From Ornithodoros turicata (lineage: Eukaryota > Arthropoda > Arachnida > Ixodida > Argasidae), in contig NC_088203.1 in the NCBI RefSeq assembly GCF_037126465.1, positions 107,557,507 to 107,621,506 on the forward strand: DNA of 64,000 nt. The letters are read 5' to 3'. Shown one piece after another: positions 41,684 to 53,750 of the stretch. A program made the position numbers and the translations under genes. Position 1 is the first letter of the stretch; every line of letters begins with the position of its first letter. Below the pieces are notes generated by a model. The model worked only from the letters and a program-made list of their open reading frames with translations, was not told where the DNA came from and searched no databases.

Positions 41684-42345
41684 TTATACGCAGATGACTG
41701 CGTTTTATTTCAAGATCAGTAAGCTCTAAGCGATTCCTTGGCGTTATATGCTCTGTCAATGGGCTAGCTTCAGTGTGGCATTGTGCGTGTGGTGTTTTTC
41801 AACACATTTTTAGTTCTCCGGCTATAGTTCACTGAGTGATGGTTGATTGATTGATTGGTAAAAGAAAAAAAATTGATTCAGCAGGAGCCATTGGACATTT
41901 CCTCATCTTGTAAGATGTCCGCTCTTTCCTATTTAGATAATTTTCCGCCATACCCAACCCGGCCAAAAAAATTCATGTATCCTTTCCCAGCTGGCCGAAA
42001 GCGGTTTACCTTCCTCTCACAGATAATCCGCATTCGGCGAACCGGGATTCGGCAGATTGGGATGTGACCGCAAGGGGCTGTAGCGTCATTGTTCTCGAGA
42101 AAGTGAATTATCTGCACTCCTTGACCATGCTGATATCATCTCGGATCCTCGCACTGTTTGAAATAAATGTATAGACTCCCTGGAGAGTATTATTCGGGGG
42201 AAGGCTATCCGGTTTGTCTACCATGCCCAAACACATCCGTTTCCACGCTATACTTATATGCTCAACTTTCAATACTACCTACTGCTTATATCTCCGGGAG
42301 AAGAATACATCGGTTAAAGCTGTTGTTTCAGAAACAAACAAGCGC
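41684..42345 (+). pseudogene. CR1-like LINE reverse transcriptase catalytic and thumb remnants
   Basis: The catalytic box LYADDCVLFQDQ (41685-41720) is intact. The frame is lost at once by a stop. Thumb words reappear at 42130-42345: DPRTV, a stop, NKCIDSLES, KAIRFVYHAQTH and GRRIHRLKLLFQ, equivalent to W-D-P, L-E-x-I-Q-x-x-A-x-R-F and R-R-x-x-R-L-x-x-L. Between them, 41840-41870 (GGTTGATTGATTGATTGG and an A-run) resembles the reverse complement of an (AATC)n LINE tail, so a minus-strand LINE stub may interrupt the copy. Confidence 0.65.
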
Positions 42346-44399
42346 TGAATAGAGTGTGTCTGAAGCGACGATGAAGCTGTGATGAAGCAGCGATTCTCGG
42401 TATGAGGTAGTCTATTTCTCAACCGGGATTCCGTGAAGAGGATTCTGTTGAGCACCCGCGAGTACCGCCTACCAAGGCGCGCTCTTGATTTGGTTTGATT
42501 CTTGGCATTGAAATTGACATCGAGATGCTATACGTCACGCGCAAGATGTCACGTGCCCAACTTTTTGAATTTCTTACCGCTCGTTAGCCCGTAACGACCG
42601 TAATGACGATGAGGCAATTAAGCCCCCAGGTTGCCGCGGGTGACGCTCATTGTAAAGGGTACACAGCCAGCAGCTGTGGTCTTCACCGGTGGGCTCCATC
42701 CCGCAACTCGACCCCACTGTTTCACCGCACCACGCTTTTCGCTTGTGTATCAAAACATTGCAAACGGTTGTGGAGTCGGAGCTACTTCGTAGAAACTTGG
42801 AAGCGACCCTCCTGCCTATACGTAGACCCGGGATTTCCAAGCGGCAGTGGTCACGCACAATGCGTCATCTGCCGGGAAGTATTGTGAAACAGTTGAATGA
42901 ATTCAGCAAACCTCAAGCGGCATCTCGCGAGCAGTTATAGCTTACTTTGATTATCTTATCGCTTCGAGCAATAAATAAATTATAACTAAACATTTAAATA
43001 ATCAGTTACACAGAATAAAACGTTGCCAGTAGTACTGCGTCGGGTTCGCCTTCCTCACGCTTCACAGTTGCACCAGGGTTCCTTAGGTCGGCTGGCATGC
43101 ACGATCATGGGTTCCCCCTAGTAGCAGAAGTTGAGAACCACTGGTATAAGGTATTCAAGGAAAAGAACGGGATGTGGATGCTCGTATATAGATTGTTATC
43201 TTATGGGACCGTGAATTCTTTTTCACTTTATAGACGACCTCAGGTATGGCGCGTATCATCTATATCTTTCGTCTATCGGTCGTCAGGGCAGTATCCTTTG
43301 CGGTGCCGTGTTCTCGGGAAGATTTTTCCTAAAAATCTATCTTTCGTATTCTCTATCTTTTAAACAATTTCAACTTGATATTTTACTTGGCGAGTGTACA
43401 TAGTGTAACCTCGGGCTCATGCTAGAATGCTAGCTTTCCAAAACTTCATCGTAAACTTGGTCCAAAACGCGCTCCGTTCTTGAACCATCAGCACGACACT
43501 GTATTCATTCTCGTTACCAAATCGAGAGACCTCAAAGGGATAGAATAATAAACATAAATACAGAAAAGGAACGAGTGGAGATTCTTTGTCATTTACAAAG
43601 AGTCACGTCCAACGGTTAGGAAAAGCAGTTTCTTCCGTGTCCGTCAATTAACCAACTATTCCACAATGTACAAGACGCAAAAGCGGTCTGAGATGGGAAA
43701 TCACTGAATGTGTATCCGATCTGATGACCACCAGGAGGAGCGAAGAAAGAGACAAGAAGCAATGTTGTGGCACTTGTTATTATTCTTTCCGTTACAATTG
43801 AGCGTCACAAAAGCCATTAATTGGACTCTCAATGTGGCAGTCACCGAACATAGAAAGACCCTGTCTCAGTTGACACACTTCCTACAGCGATACATTTATT
43901 TGCTCACTACCTATTAAATAACTTGAGAGGGATCGAATTGCCAGCCAGCGAGTATTTATGGAGGAAATCCCGAGTGTGTGTTCGAGAAGATGTGAGGCTC
44001 TCTTAAATGAAGATTAACGACGTTCGTCTTCCGTAGAAACACCGAGAGAGCTTTTCAATACATAGCTACAATCACTCATATGTACAATGTTCACTCACTG
44101 GACGATCCACACAAAAAGGCGTCGCGCGCGTTGTAGAATATATAGGGATCGCGCGCGCTCATCACATTTCACTGATGTCATCAGGATGCAACCTGCATTG
44201 AATTTCCTGTCCAAAAGGAAGTCGTCTCCACAGTAGTTCTCCAAAGCTGCTAAACGAGTACCTTTTTTTTCTCTCTCTCTCCTCGTAGATTGTGCATTAA
44301 ACAGCCAGGTTTCGTTATACTTTCTAGATGGCACTAATGCACGAAATTACTTTTTGCCGCGTCCCGAAATGTTCTATTTTTCCAGACGCTCGTGATGAA
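42346..44399. other. no gene recognised; possible Sp 3' flank
   Basis: Downstream of the Sp factor on its strand. A minus-strand AATAAA-like word occurs near 43890, but nothing ties it to the gene. No other coding signal was recognised. Confidence 0.4.
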
Positions 44400-44674
44400 T
44401 GAATTCTAGTTTTCCAATCCGGTTTCCAACTATCGTGTTGGTCCTCGACTGTCTTGGTAGGTTCGATTATCCGGAATGAAACTACGGTTTCGACGAGTTC
44501 ACAATAAATGTCTGTCGCAAAACTTGGTCTCCATAGGCGACAGATGCGTGATCAGATCACATGAACAACACCACGAATACATGACACAACACACAGAATG
44601 CGTGTGAGAACACATTCTGAAGGGCTGTAAAGACAGCAGTAAGTCCCCCAGGCACTCGGTTGATAGACCCGTAT
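44400..44674 (-). other. probable 3' UTR start of the Sp factor
   Basis: This lies immediately after the TAA stop at 44675-44677 on the minus strand. No splice or polyadenylation signal was assigned. The call rests on position only. Confidence 0.4.
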
Positions 44675-45901
44675 TTACTTGTGCCGATGCATGGGATCGT
44701 GCGGAGGAGGAGGTCCTATACCAGCTAAGCCTAATCCCCCGAGGGGTGGTGTACCATGGGCTGGTGGTTCGCTTTGCGAGTTCTCGGAGTCCGAGCAGCT
44801 CCCAGAGGAGCTCCCCTTCTTGTCTCCCGTACCGCCGTTGTGCGTCTTCACGTGCTTGCTCAGATGATCCGACCGCATAAAGCGCTTGTTGCAGACGGGA
44901 CACGCGAACCGCTTCTCCCCAGTATGAGTCCGGAGATGTCGTTGAAGTTCATCAGAACGCGTGAACCGCTTGCCGCAGAATAGCCAGTTGCAGACGAATG
45001 GTCTCTCACCCGTGTGCCATCGAAGGTGAGCTTTCAAGTGGGATGTCTTGCCGTACACTTTGCCACAGCCTGGAATGTGACACGAGTGGATATTTTTCTT
45101 CCGAAGATGCGCTCCCGCTGGTCCAAGGCGTTCGGCCTCCTGACAGTTGGGGCAGTCGCATGTCGCTCTACCCGCGTACCTCCTCTGGGATCGCGGCGAT
45201 GGGACTTGCGGCAACGCCGACTGCGACAAACCAAACGCCGAGCCGCCTCCGCTCGATCCCGCACCACCTTGCGAAGGAAGCATCGACTTGTAAGTGTCCT
45301 GCAGCAACGGACCTGACGACAATAGGGGTCCACCTGGGAGTCCAGAGCCAATGCCGTACTCGGACGCCGGGTAGGCGTTAGGAAGTTGCGAATGAAGACC
45401 TTGGGCACCCGACATGTCCAACCATGACCCCGTGGGTCCAGCACCCGCGTGCACATCCCACCAGGACGTAGAGTTAAAGGCGTTGGTAGCCACTTCGGGT
45501 TTTATGTGGCCCGCCGTACCGGGGACGTTAAATGGCCAACTGTCGCAATAAGGATGGGAGTACATTCTGCTGAGGTGTGAACTGGGTTCCACCTTAGCCA
45601 GCAGGGACTCAGTCGAAGTGGAGGCCGGAGCGCCAGAGACGCCCGGGTAGAAGAGGGCAGCGTCTGAAGGGGTATAGCTGCACGTCGATGTGGGGGACCG
45701 TTGATATCCGGTACAAGCTGGGATTCCACCTTGACGATGATGTTGAGGAGGCGAAGATGAAGCTCCAGGACCTCCTTTTTTCCAAGGGTGAAATCCTTTT
45801 CCCACGGCTGCGTCAGCGAGTGGCGGAGGACTCTTACTGGCCAGCTTGTTGCATTGTGCCGCCAGCATGGCCAGCGGAGTGCCGCCTAGCTTCGTATGTT
45901 C
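44675..45901 (-). CDS. Sp8/9-like: Sp8/Sp9-class zinc-finger transcription factor, terminal coding exon
   Basis: This exon encodes 408 residues and ends in TAA at 44675-44677. It is a nuclear DNA-binding factor that should bind GC/GT boxes. Numbering here includes seven upstream read-through codons, so the true exon starts at residue 8. Order: [18 protein letters not shown] (SP-box-like, 10-27), GKGFHPWKK (41-49), SWWDVHAG (153-160), SWLDM (166-170), [13 protein letters not shown] basic run, Buttonhead box CDCPNC (255-260), then three C2H2 fingers with ligands C281/C286/H299/H303, C311/C316/H329/H333 and C341/C344/H357/H361. Recognition helices [16 protein letters not shown] and RSDHLSKH are those of the Sp family. 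The tail is Ser/Gly/Pro-rich. FHPWK, WWDVH and SWL match the Sp8/Sp9 subgroup rather than Sp1-4 or Sp5. The gene in arthropods acts in limb outgrowth and head patterning. The upstream exon is missing. The base composition is clearly more GC-rich than the flanks. Confidence 0.96.
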   Translation of the reverse strand, partial: EHTKLGGTPLAMLAAQCNKLASKSPPPLADAAVGKGFHPWKKGGPGASSSPPQHHRQGGIPACTGYQRSPTSTCSYTPSDAALFYPGVSGAPASTSTESLLAKVEPSSHLSRMYSHPYCDSWPFNVPGTAGHIKPEVATNAFNSTSWWDVHAGAGPTGSWLDMSGAQGLHSQLPNAYPASEYGIGSGLPGGPLLSSGPLLQDTYKSMLPSQGGAGSSGGGSAFGLSQSALPQVPSPRSQRRYAGRATCDCPNCQEAERLGPAGAHLRKKNIHSCHIPGCGKVYGKTSHLKAHLRWHTGERPFVCNWLFCGKRFTRSDELQRHLRTHTGEKRFACPVCNKRFMRSDHLSKHVKTHNGGTGDKKGSSSGSCSDSENSQSEPPAHGTPPLGGLGLAGIGPPPPHDPMHRHK

Positions 45902-45917
45902 CTGCAGAAAACAAGGG
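45902..45917 (-). promoter_or_regulatory. splice acceptor of the Sp factor exon
   Basis: On the minus strand the sequence CCCTTGTTTTCTGCAG precedes GAACATACGAAGC, a pyrimidine tract and CAG directly before codon GAA. Vertebrate Sp8 and Sp9 have a splice junction at the corresponding place, after a very short first coding segment. The in-frame ATG at 45922 lies inside this intron and encodes non-conserved residues. Confidence 0.85.
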
Positions 45918-47602
45918 CCCAAATGAGTCCAACAATGCTCACTCTACTATGTGGCGATGAAATACGTATTGCTGACCATTCTGATCGACAACTCTCTTAC
46001 AGACCGCCTCTAAAAAAGTTTTCACAACACGGTACAACCACTGTCGTTTTCATTGAACCAGGATCTTTGCATAAGGAATGTGCACAGTCGAATCCGATCC
46101 TACATGCATTCCAGCAGAGGGATTTTACTTGATATGTCCTCATGAGAACAACTTGTGTTTTTCCATAATACTATTGGGTGCTCTGGAACATCTTCCTCTA
46201 CTTCCGCAGTGTAAGAATTTTCTCTCGTTATTTTTCAGGAAAGCGCCGGGGAAAAAATGTCGGAGCAGCTTTCGGTCGTTAAAAAGCCAAGTTCAACGCG
46301 GAGTAAGAGAAAATAAGGAGCTACTCGAACCTAGGTCAAAACTACAAAAAATATCTTCCTATGGAGGACTTTGGTTGCAATTTCACAGTTATAGACCTGA
46401 CGGTCGGGAACAAGTATTACACCAGGCCTGAAAGCTCCACGATGCCGATGCACCAGTAGAAAATTTGTGCCGAACTTAGTTTACCACTTCAATGGCGCTC
46501 GCTACATGGTTCAGAATCATGTTGGGTAACAATAAGCGTAAAATGTTATGATATGTGAAGACTAATCAAATAGCGATTTATAGCACACATCTTTGAGATT
46601 TCAGTTCTAGCAGTAATTGGAACATACGTGAATGTACATACGAGCACGTATATATATAGAAAAAGTATGATGACGACGGTTAGCATCGTCATCCGCTGCC
46701 GCAGAACTTACTTCGAATTAGCATCGCGAATTACATTTATTCGAAGGCAAAGAGGCAACGAATTAGATATGGGTGATGTACAAAATGTTCGAAATCACTT
46801 TGAAGAGAAGCTGTATAGCATACAAATTGCCAGGGTGGAGGAAGGTAAACTATAACTATTTCCGTAGGGGGCCTAGGGAGCCTATATACATACGCGACTG
46901 TCCTTTGAGGACATAGTGGAGTCTCTCAGGGAATTCCTACGCGTAGACGGATACCTGTAATATGTTACCTTGTTATACTACGTATCTGTCGAATACTTGA
47001 AATCAAGGGCCAGTGAGGCAACAGTGCTGATACACTGCAGTACGGGTCTGCTTCGGTTATGGTTTACCACGGCTGACGATGCTGCTGCATGCACATTTGC
47101 AGTGTGTGCCGCGCTGGAGCCCCTAAAATATGTTGATCGTCCCTGCAAAATGTGTCGCATAATTTAGTTCCTCCTTCCTCTACTGCCAATATGGAATTTC
47201 GCGCTACGGCAGCACAGATAAAGTAATTCACCTCGTAAAATACACGTCGACGAGCTGTGTATTCACCTTTCAGTACTGGAAAACACTACCTCTCGTTTAA
47301 GATATATTCCTCCTAAATAATGGCCCTTTCTCCAATGCCCTTTGAAACCAAAGTCTGACTTCAGTCTCATCTCACATACGAAATGGACCCAATATGACCA
47401 TGAAGGCTCGACAATGTTCTTGACTCGGCCGTTTCTTCCATGTGTTAACCTCCAAGTTGACGAAATACGGTTGATTCTGCACGTTTAGGGCACCACTGTC
47501 TTCACCTAGATTCACTGTCTTCACCACTGATTCATTATCATTAACTTATTTGTTGTTGTTGTTGTTAGCAAAAACAACACTTTCTTACTATAAATGACAG
47601 AC
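45918..47602. other. no gene recognised; presumed Sp factor intron
   Basis: If the acceptor is real, this is intron on the minus strand. Frames are short and mixed. I looked for a short 5' coding exon and could not identify one. Confidence 0.4.
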
Positions 47603-48424
47603 CAGGGCCCGCTTGCACGAAACAATCCTAAGTGTAACACTTGGCAAGTGTTGCACTAACGCGTTAGTGCACTAAGTTTAGGGTTGCGGTTAAGTGGCTT
47701 GCACGAACACTTCGACGACCGCCCTAAGTCAAGTATTCTAAAGTGGATCGTGGCTACGAGCAGTAGCAGTTTTCGGAGACTCTCATTGGTAGAAAGAGAA
47801 CTTCCGGAGTTCATCTCAGGAAGTCGTGCGTCACGGCATGTTTGGATTCTGGGTAGTCGTCTGCTTCTGCCGTCGCACGTAAACAGTTTGTAGAACCAAA
47901 ATAAGGTATTGTACTATCATTGTAGCTGCAAGAACGAGTTAGGTCACTTGTTGCGTGCTTTTGTTAAATAAAATAAAGCCTGTGGCCCAATGTATGTCTC
48001 GAATTGTTCGATGATTGGGAACTTATCGCCAACGGCAGTGCCGGTGAGAGGCACTTCGCGTGCGGCGATCATTTTGAGAGATGTTGCTAACGAAAAGCAC
48101 AACACGTACGGCACCCACAGCATAAAAAAATGAGACGTTGTTAGTATTGCGAGGAAAATGCGTACTGTATTGCGAGATACAGTTGGGGCCAACGACGAAT
48201 CTTCGATACACGGTTCATAGCGGCCGACATGTTAATCCTAAGCTTTAGTGCGGTAGTTTAGGGTGCTCCTAGGACCCTTGGCCAGCGTCCTAAACTGCGC
48301 GGAGCGAGCGCCACCACTTCAGTGTTGTAGAAGTTTCGTGCAAGCCACTTACGGCTCCGGCACTACACTAAGTGGGGAACTCGTTAAGTATTACACTAAG
48401 TTTGTTTCGTGCAAGCGGGCCCTG
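47603..48424. mobile_element. 822-bp DNA transposon or MITE with 23-bp perfect TIRs
   Basis: The left terminus CAGGGCCCGCTTGCACGAAA plus CAA (47603-47625) is repeated in perfect inversion at 48402-48424. Subterminal sequence is also related: AAGTGTAACACTTGGC on the left, GTATTACACTAAG on the right, and the phrase TGGCTTGCACGAAC near 47695 against GTGCAAGCCACTT near 48342. The interior holds frames of 69 (plus) and 82 (minus) codons without a recognisable transposase domain. No clear TSD is visible beside the ends, and the superfamily is unassigned. Confidence 0.8.
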
Positions 48425-51400
48425 ATTCTCTGGACAATAGATGCGCAGTCGTAATTTTTCCGTTCCGCAGGTTATCACGGTTTAGTGTTCTTAAATTTTG
48501 TTTTCATTTTCTTTCTCATGTCACTATAAACATTGCACTGCGAGGGCGTTCTCTATCCGTACTTAACGCAACCGTACTTAGTACGTGTTCTGATCTGTAT
48601 ATTTACCGTTTGACAGTTACGCACCGTAATAAGCTGCCGCTCATGTAATGCACCTATGGGATATTCAGAATGAAATGAATGTGTGCTCCCGACAGTCGTT
48701 TGTGTAACTGGAACTGACTGACACATGCACTTTGGTCATCGAATTAGTTTTCCACTTCACTTAAGATTACATGGCCGCATTCGTAAGTCTGATGCAGTAG
48801 CGTATAGCCAGACGTCCAAGTAGGCGGGTCTCCGGTCCCGCTGATCACCCACGCACACATACCTGTGCATATATGGCTTGATGAAAGATGGAAATATAGA
48901 ATATTTGAAGGTTTAATAATTCAATTACATGTGGGGTGTCATGACCAATGGGGCCGCGTCATGAGATTGGCGGTGGTTTGAAAAGCTCACAAGTATTCGA
49001 GAATCCTGCTTAGATAGCTGCCGGCAAGAACTTTGGCGGTCGTCAATGTATATTTTCTGTCTCCTCGTATTCGCACGACTTGCTTGGGTCGGCAGGTAGC
49101 GGGTAGGGGTGACTGGTTTGATGGCATATATCGTTTGACTTTCCTTTTCGACAGACAACGTCTCCGTTCCTTTTTTCTTCTCGTTTCGATGCATCTATGT
49201 AGCTTATAATGTATATGTACATTACGTGGATCACTAAGACGCCTATTTCGAATCCTTCGTTGGTTTTGATTCGAAAGCTGGTGAAAATAGAGGATGAATT
49301 GAACGGCTCCATTATGGAAGGTGCGGCAAATGGCGCGTACGTCCGCAGGGCCGCAGCAAAAGGTCTCTATTGTGTGTCGGTTGCAACTCTTGAACCAGCT
49401 GGGGGCACTCTCCCGATGTCTGCGCCTTTAGGGGCGTCGTTAACGTAGTTTCACGGCCCGTCATAGTGCCATGAACCTAGGACTCATTACTGGTAATGCC
49501 ATCATTGTTGTCAAGAAATTCCGCAACCAGTCGTACCGCGTCGCCGAGATTAGAGTATATACATGTATTCCTATTTCAATATCTCGACTGCACGGCACTG
49601 GCTTGTTTTTTTAACACGTGCGTAAGCATCTATACGAACTTCCAGGCTCCAATTTTCGAGCCACAGCCCATCTAATTTTTTCTATTTTTGCCAAGTTATG
49701 CGCTTTTATGCGCGAAGTTATGCGGACTTTTATTGACATTTTTTTTTCTCAACTCCCTTTCACTAAAGTGATAAAGTTACGATATAAGTTACCTGTATTG
49801 TGTAGCGTGCATTCATGTACACGCTGTGATCCACCTGAGTTTACGAGCTGAGCCTTAAACACCAGCAAGTCGATGGTGATGTTTAGACATGTCGTCCGCG
49901 GGGACCATTACCTATGTACCATGTGATGAAGTTTCAGCCTCCGATTATTTCACAAACTCACCACTAACTATGCTTCGCCCATGATCACAGTTGTCTCACG
50001 ACGTAAAATTAATCGCGACGAATTATTATTTGTGATCCACTTCCTTTTAAAGGTACCGCGAAGCACGAGAGAAAATTTATTCGGTAGCCTTTGACCTCAG
50101 TATTCTTAATCACAATTTTCCTCCCAATTGTACTCGTGGGTTTTTAGAAAATTGAAACTGAAGGTTACAGGCACCACTTGGTCCAAGTGGTCACCAACTG
50201 CGAATTGATCGTCAAGAACGACGGCAAAACTACAATGCACGCGGACGACACTGGGTCTAAAACGAAATCAGCTGGCTACGCATAACCACCAGGAAGCAGC
50301 AAATCACTGTTGCTTGACGAATTCTGCATTATTTCCCAGCAGACGTCGCACCGAGCCGTTTTACCGTCAATACTAGCCCCCTCTACACAGAGGGAGTATA
50401 CACAGGATACTATAGCTCCCTCTATACACACGCTGAGTATTCAGGCACCCTATTTTACCGCAATTTCGCGATAGCAAACTAAAAATATTAAGTGTTTTTT
50501 TTTTTCTGTTACGTGTATAGCTTGTTGTGTTGTGTTTACCAGCAACGAGCTGTTAATTCATACGCCATCAACATAAGCTGCCTGTCTGCTCCTTTATCTT
50601 TCACGCACGTTGGCATAATAAATCATAGTAACCTCGATAGGCCTACGCCGCTTGGACGAAGCTACGTTCAACTATGTAAGAAGAACCCTTCAGTGCAGAA
50701 ATGTGGAACCTTTATTAGTAAATACTGACGAATACGCGCTGTGGTAGCTCCCTCTCGATGCCCTGTCTGCGAAGAATTCAAACTGCTCTATACGCTAATC
50801 TACGCTGAAAAGAGCCTGCGCGGTGGCACACGCTCAAGTCAGCCTAATTTTTATCAACTTTTGGTCAACTCGTAAAGTTTGGTATCACGATGCGAATGTT
50901 CAGGTGTAGCGATGCACCGTTGGTTCTCGATCCGGCCCCATCTGTAACGAGGCCTGTGTGCATGGTGGTTCCCCGCCACTGCAAACTCGAGCATCACTCC
51001 CCGACCGCGACCAAACTGCGGAACGTAACCTCTCCACCCGAGTAAAATAAAATAAGCCCAAAAGTCCATTGGTAGGGGTGTGAGCAACAATTGAAGCGAG
51101 GTTGACAAAGGTGACGCTCCCTGGTGAAGCACAAAGGGAAAAACACGCTCGATTACGTTCGGCATAAGGATGCGTCCCGTTCACTGGAATGATTAACGAG
51201 CCCGCCTGACACCCCTGCTGGAGGTGACGACGATATATTTATATTGTGTCGGCTTTTTTATCCACACACACACTCGTGCTGTTGAAAAGAAGCCGCTCTT
51301 TACTTGTTTGGGAAGGACAAACTGGGGGACTCTCTCGGGACGCGCTTTTTAAACGAAATTCTGGGAATCAAAGCCAACTAGAGGAGCTCTAGAGTACACG

Positions 51401-52554
51401 TTGAGCCGTCGTGTCAACGGAGCTCAACTATCGTGGAAATCGTCCTGACGATCCTCTCGAGAGAAACAAAGCCTGGTTAACCTGCTACAAGCAACGCTCG
51501 CAACTTCCTCGATACTATAAACTATAATAGAACATTATTTTTCGTTTAATATATATGGGTCGACGATGGCGCACAAAAGTCGAGGCGTGAGTGGCTCCCC
51601 ATGGTGGGGGACCGCTGTTATGACTCCACATAAAGAAACATCGTCAGATTCCACAACAACTTCCCATTGGTCGTTACTCACGCACCAATGAGCCTTCGTC
51701 GATGTCAAGTCCTCTCAATGAATATTTTGAATGGGCCCTGTCAACGAGGGGATACGAAAGAACTGAAGAAAAAATACCGTATTTTCCGGTGTATGACCCT
51801 CGCATTTATATACCCAGGTTTTCTATTGCCTCCTAGGTTTCTCTACCTCCGAACGCTCTCCTGTGATAGGGGTGCGCATCGAGAAATACGCTCCTCGCGC
51901 CGCAACGCAATAGAAGGTCCAAGAGATAAACTGAACGTAGAAGGTTCGCTGCTGTTTTCGGCGGCTTTCGTTCCCTCCGTGGCCAGCAGACGGCACCACC
52001 GGCGCTGCTTTTCTCATTCTTCTCCCAAGTTTTTGTTTTCGTTTTCGTGTATTCAGTGGCTATGATTGACACGCACCATTTGCGGCTCTTTTGTTCTCAG
52101 CGAAGTGCTTAGTCGGAAACCCAAAGAAGTGAACCTTTCAAGAGGCTTCCATTGTTAGCGCCCAGAGATTCACTTTGCATTTGCATAAGGGGAGCTCCTC
52201 TTGGTCATTTTATGTTCTCATTTTCTACCTGGTTTGTTGTGCCAGTTGTATGATCTGGGGATTCTTACTTTCGGGTTATTCCAACGCAATTCGGGGATAA
52301 TATGACGTCCAAAGAATTCTTTCCAAAATGTCGGTTTTGTCGCTTCTCTTTCCGTCGTCAGGAAACCCTCCGTGTTTCTCTTTTTACACCCATTTCGAAA
52401 GTTCGTGTGTGCCAATCGATTAAGTGATTGATTATATATAAAAAAAAGAAAATGTGTCAATCGACCTTTCATTTGGCCCGGCAGAACATATTAAATATGG
52501 CGACTCGAAAGACGAAAATCGCTCAAGTCTATAAAACGGCTTTTCTCGGTGAAA
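48425..52554. other. no gene recognised across about 4.1 kb
   Basis: Mixed sequence. The 132-codon plus-strand frame at 51667-52065 overlaps minus-strand frames and lacks any domain I recognise. Short homopolymer runs occur at 49740 and 50490. Confidence 0.45.
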
Positions 52555-52860
52555 CACTCGGCGGTCGATTGATGATTGGAAAAAGGAAATGAAAAGAAGC
52601 AAAAGTGAAGATGTTAGTTCCAAAATACTCGGGACTGACTACTCCAGAGCGCGTTAATTAGGGCTCACTATACATAAAACCAATGAAGGAGGAGGAGGGT
52701 GGGGAAGAAATGTCAAAAATCCAAACACTTTGTGAGACACAGGCACAGATGCGAGCAAATAGACGAGAGCACCACCACAAACTTAGCACAACTGAAGTCG
52801 AAAAGGAAAGTTTGATCCAATTGGACAACTAGCGCAAGGCACCAGAAGCGACAGTGCGAG
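52555..52860 (-). mobile_element. LINE 3' UTR fragment, (ATCA) tail
   Basis: The segment AATACTCGGGACTGACTACT with CCAGAGCGCGTTAATTAG at about 52623-52660 matches 33767-33800 (CACTCGGGACTGGCTACTCC, AGGACGCGTTATTAAT) in the nested LINE. It begins with a short (ATCA)-like tail at 52563-52576. The coding region is not preserved. Confidence 0.6.
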
Positions 52861-53552
52861 AGAGTTAATCGACAACACATTGTAGTTTACGTTCTCGTCT
52901 TCCAGGAGAGTTTGTCAGGAAAGTTACGTATAGTGCCATTCGTCTCACGAGGTACGTATATAGCTCTCATTTCCAACGTTGAACCGCAAATAAGATTTTC
53001 CGGAGAAACACTAATGGTGAAACTTGGTACTTCGGAAAGCGCAAACATGAAAGAACTCACTTGAGAGGGGCGCCATTCCAACTGACCCATTCCTTGACAT
53101 GCTCACCTAGCTAGCACGTCGGAAGAGCACAAAACACGGGATCGCAACTGGAAGGCATCTGGCCGGTGAAGGAGAGAAGGACCAAGGGGGGAGGGTCGTT
53201 ATAGAATCCCTAGAAATGGATTGTTTCTCGGGGCGGCGGCCATTTATTTTTCGCTCCCCAAGACATCACGCTGAGCGCCTTTTTCGCGGAGGTTTCCTAT
53301 GGTGACCTTCCAACAAAAGCGAGGAACGTGTTTTCGATTAAAGCTTTGGCCTTGGAAACCGGCACGCTTCGGAAGGACATAATTAGCCATGATGTGCCTG
53401 TCGTCGCTCTAATGATGAGCAGTCACAATAGAGGACGTTTCTCGGAGTTGAAGCCGTGGAAACGACTAGAAAATCACTTTCTCAAGTTCACTGGTGGTCC
53501 AACTCTTTCTACTCATCTCAGTGGGTCCAGATTCTTCAAAACTACTCGCCGT
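52861..53552. other. no gene recognised
   Basis: Mixed sequence; no domain recognised. Confidence 0.4.
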
Positions 53553-53750
53553 GGCAGGATGAGAATGGGAGGTGACGAATCCTGGAAACGGTCGTCCTGT
53601 CTGAGGCAGCCGTTCTCGACGAATGTCAGCGCAGTTCTCCCTAAAGTCGGCCCAAGACGCATAGTAACCCCCCTCTCTTTCCTGCTGTCCTCTCTCCGTC
53701 TGCCCATGTCTGTATGTCGCTCATAGCCTTAGTTGCTTCGCGGCGCTAAC
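53553..53750 (+). mobile_element. tRNA-derived SINE family 1, 5'-truncated
   Basis: Contains GGGAGGTGACGAATCCTGG (decayed B box), TCGACGAATGTCAGCGCAGT, AAGTCGGCCCAAGACGCATA and the 3' end GCTTCGCGGCGCTAACACGA. It follows the 3' two-thirds of the copies at 1073 and 11714. The A-box end is missing. Confidence 0.85.

Noticed and set aside
44145..44160. CGCGCG-rich word as a CpG-island promoter
   Set aside because: It is only a few bases of CG repeats downstream of the Sp factor, without a core promoter or a transcribed feature.
44499..44903. 134-codon minus-strand frame overlapping the Sp factor
   Set aside because: It is a shadow of the Sp exon in another frame, with no domain, and it lies in the tail and 3' UTR of a well-supported gene.
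45014..45456. 100-140-codon frames on both strands inside the Sp exon
   Set aside because: They arise from GC-rich coding sequence read in wrong frames; the Arg-rich composition is typical of such shadows.
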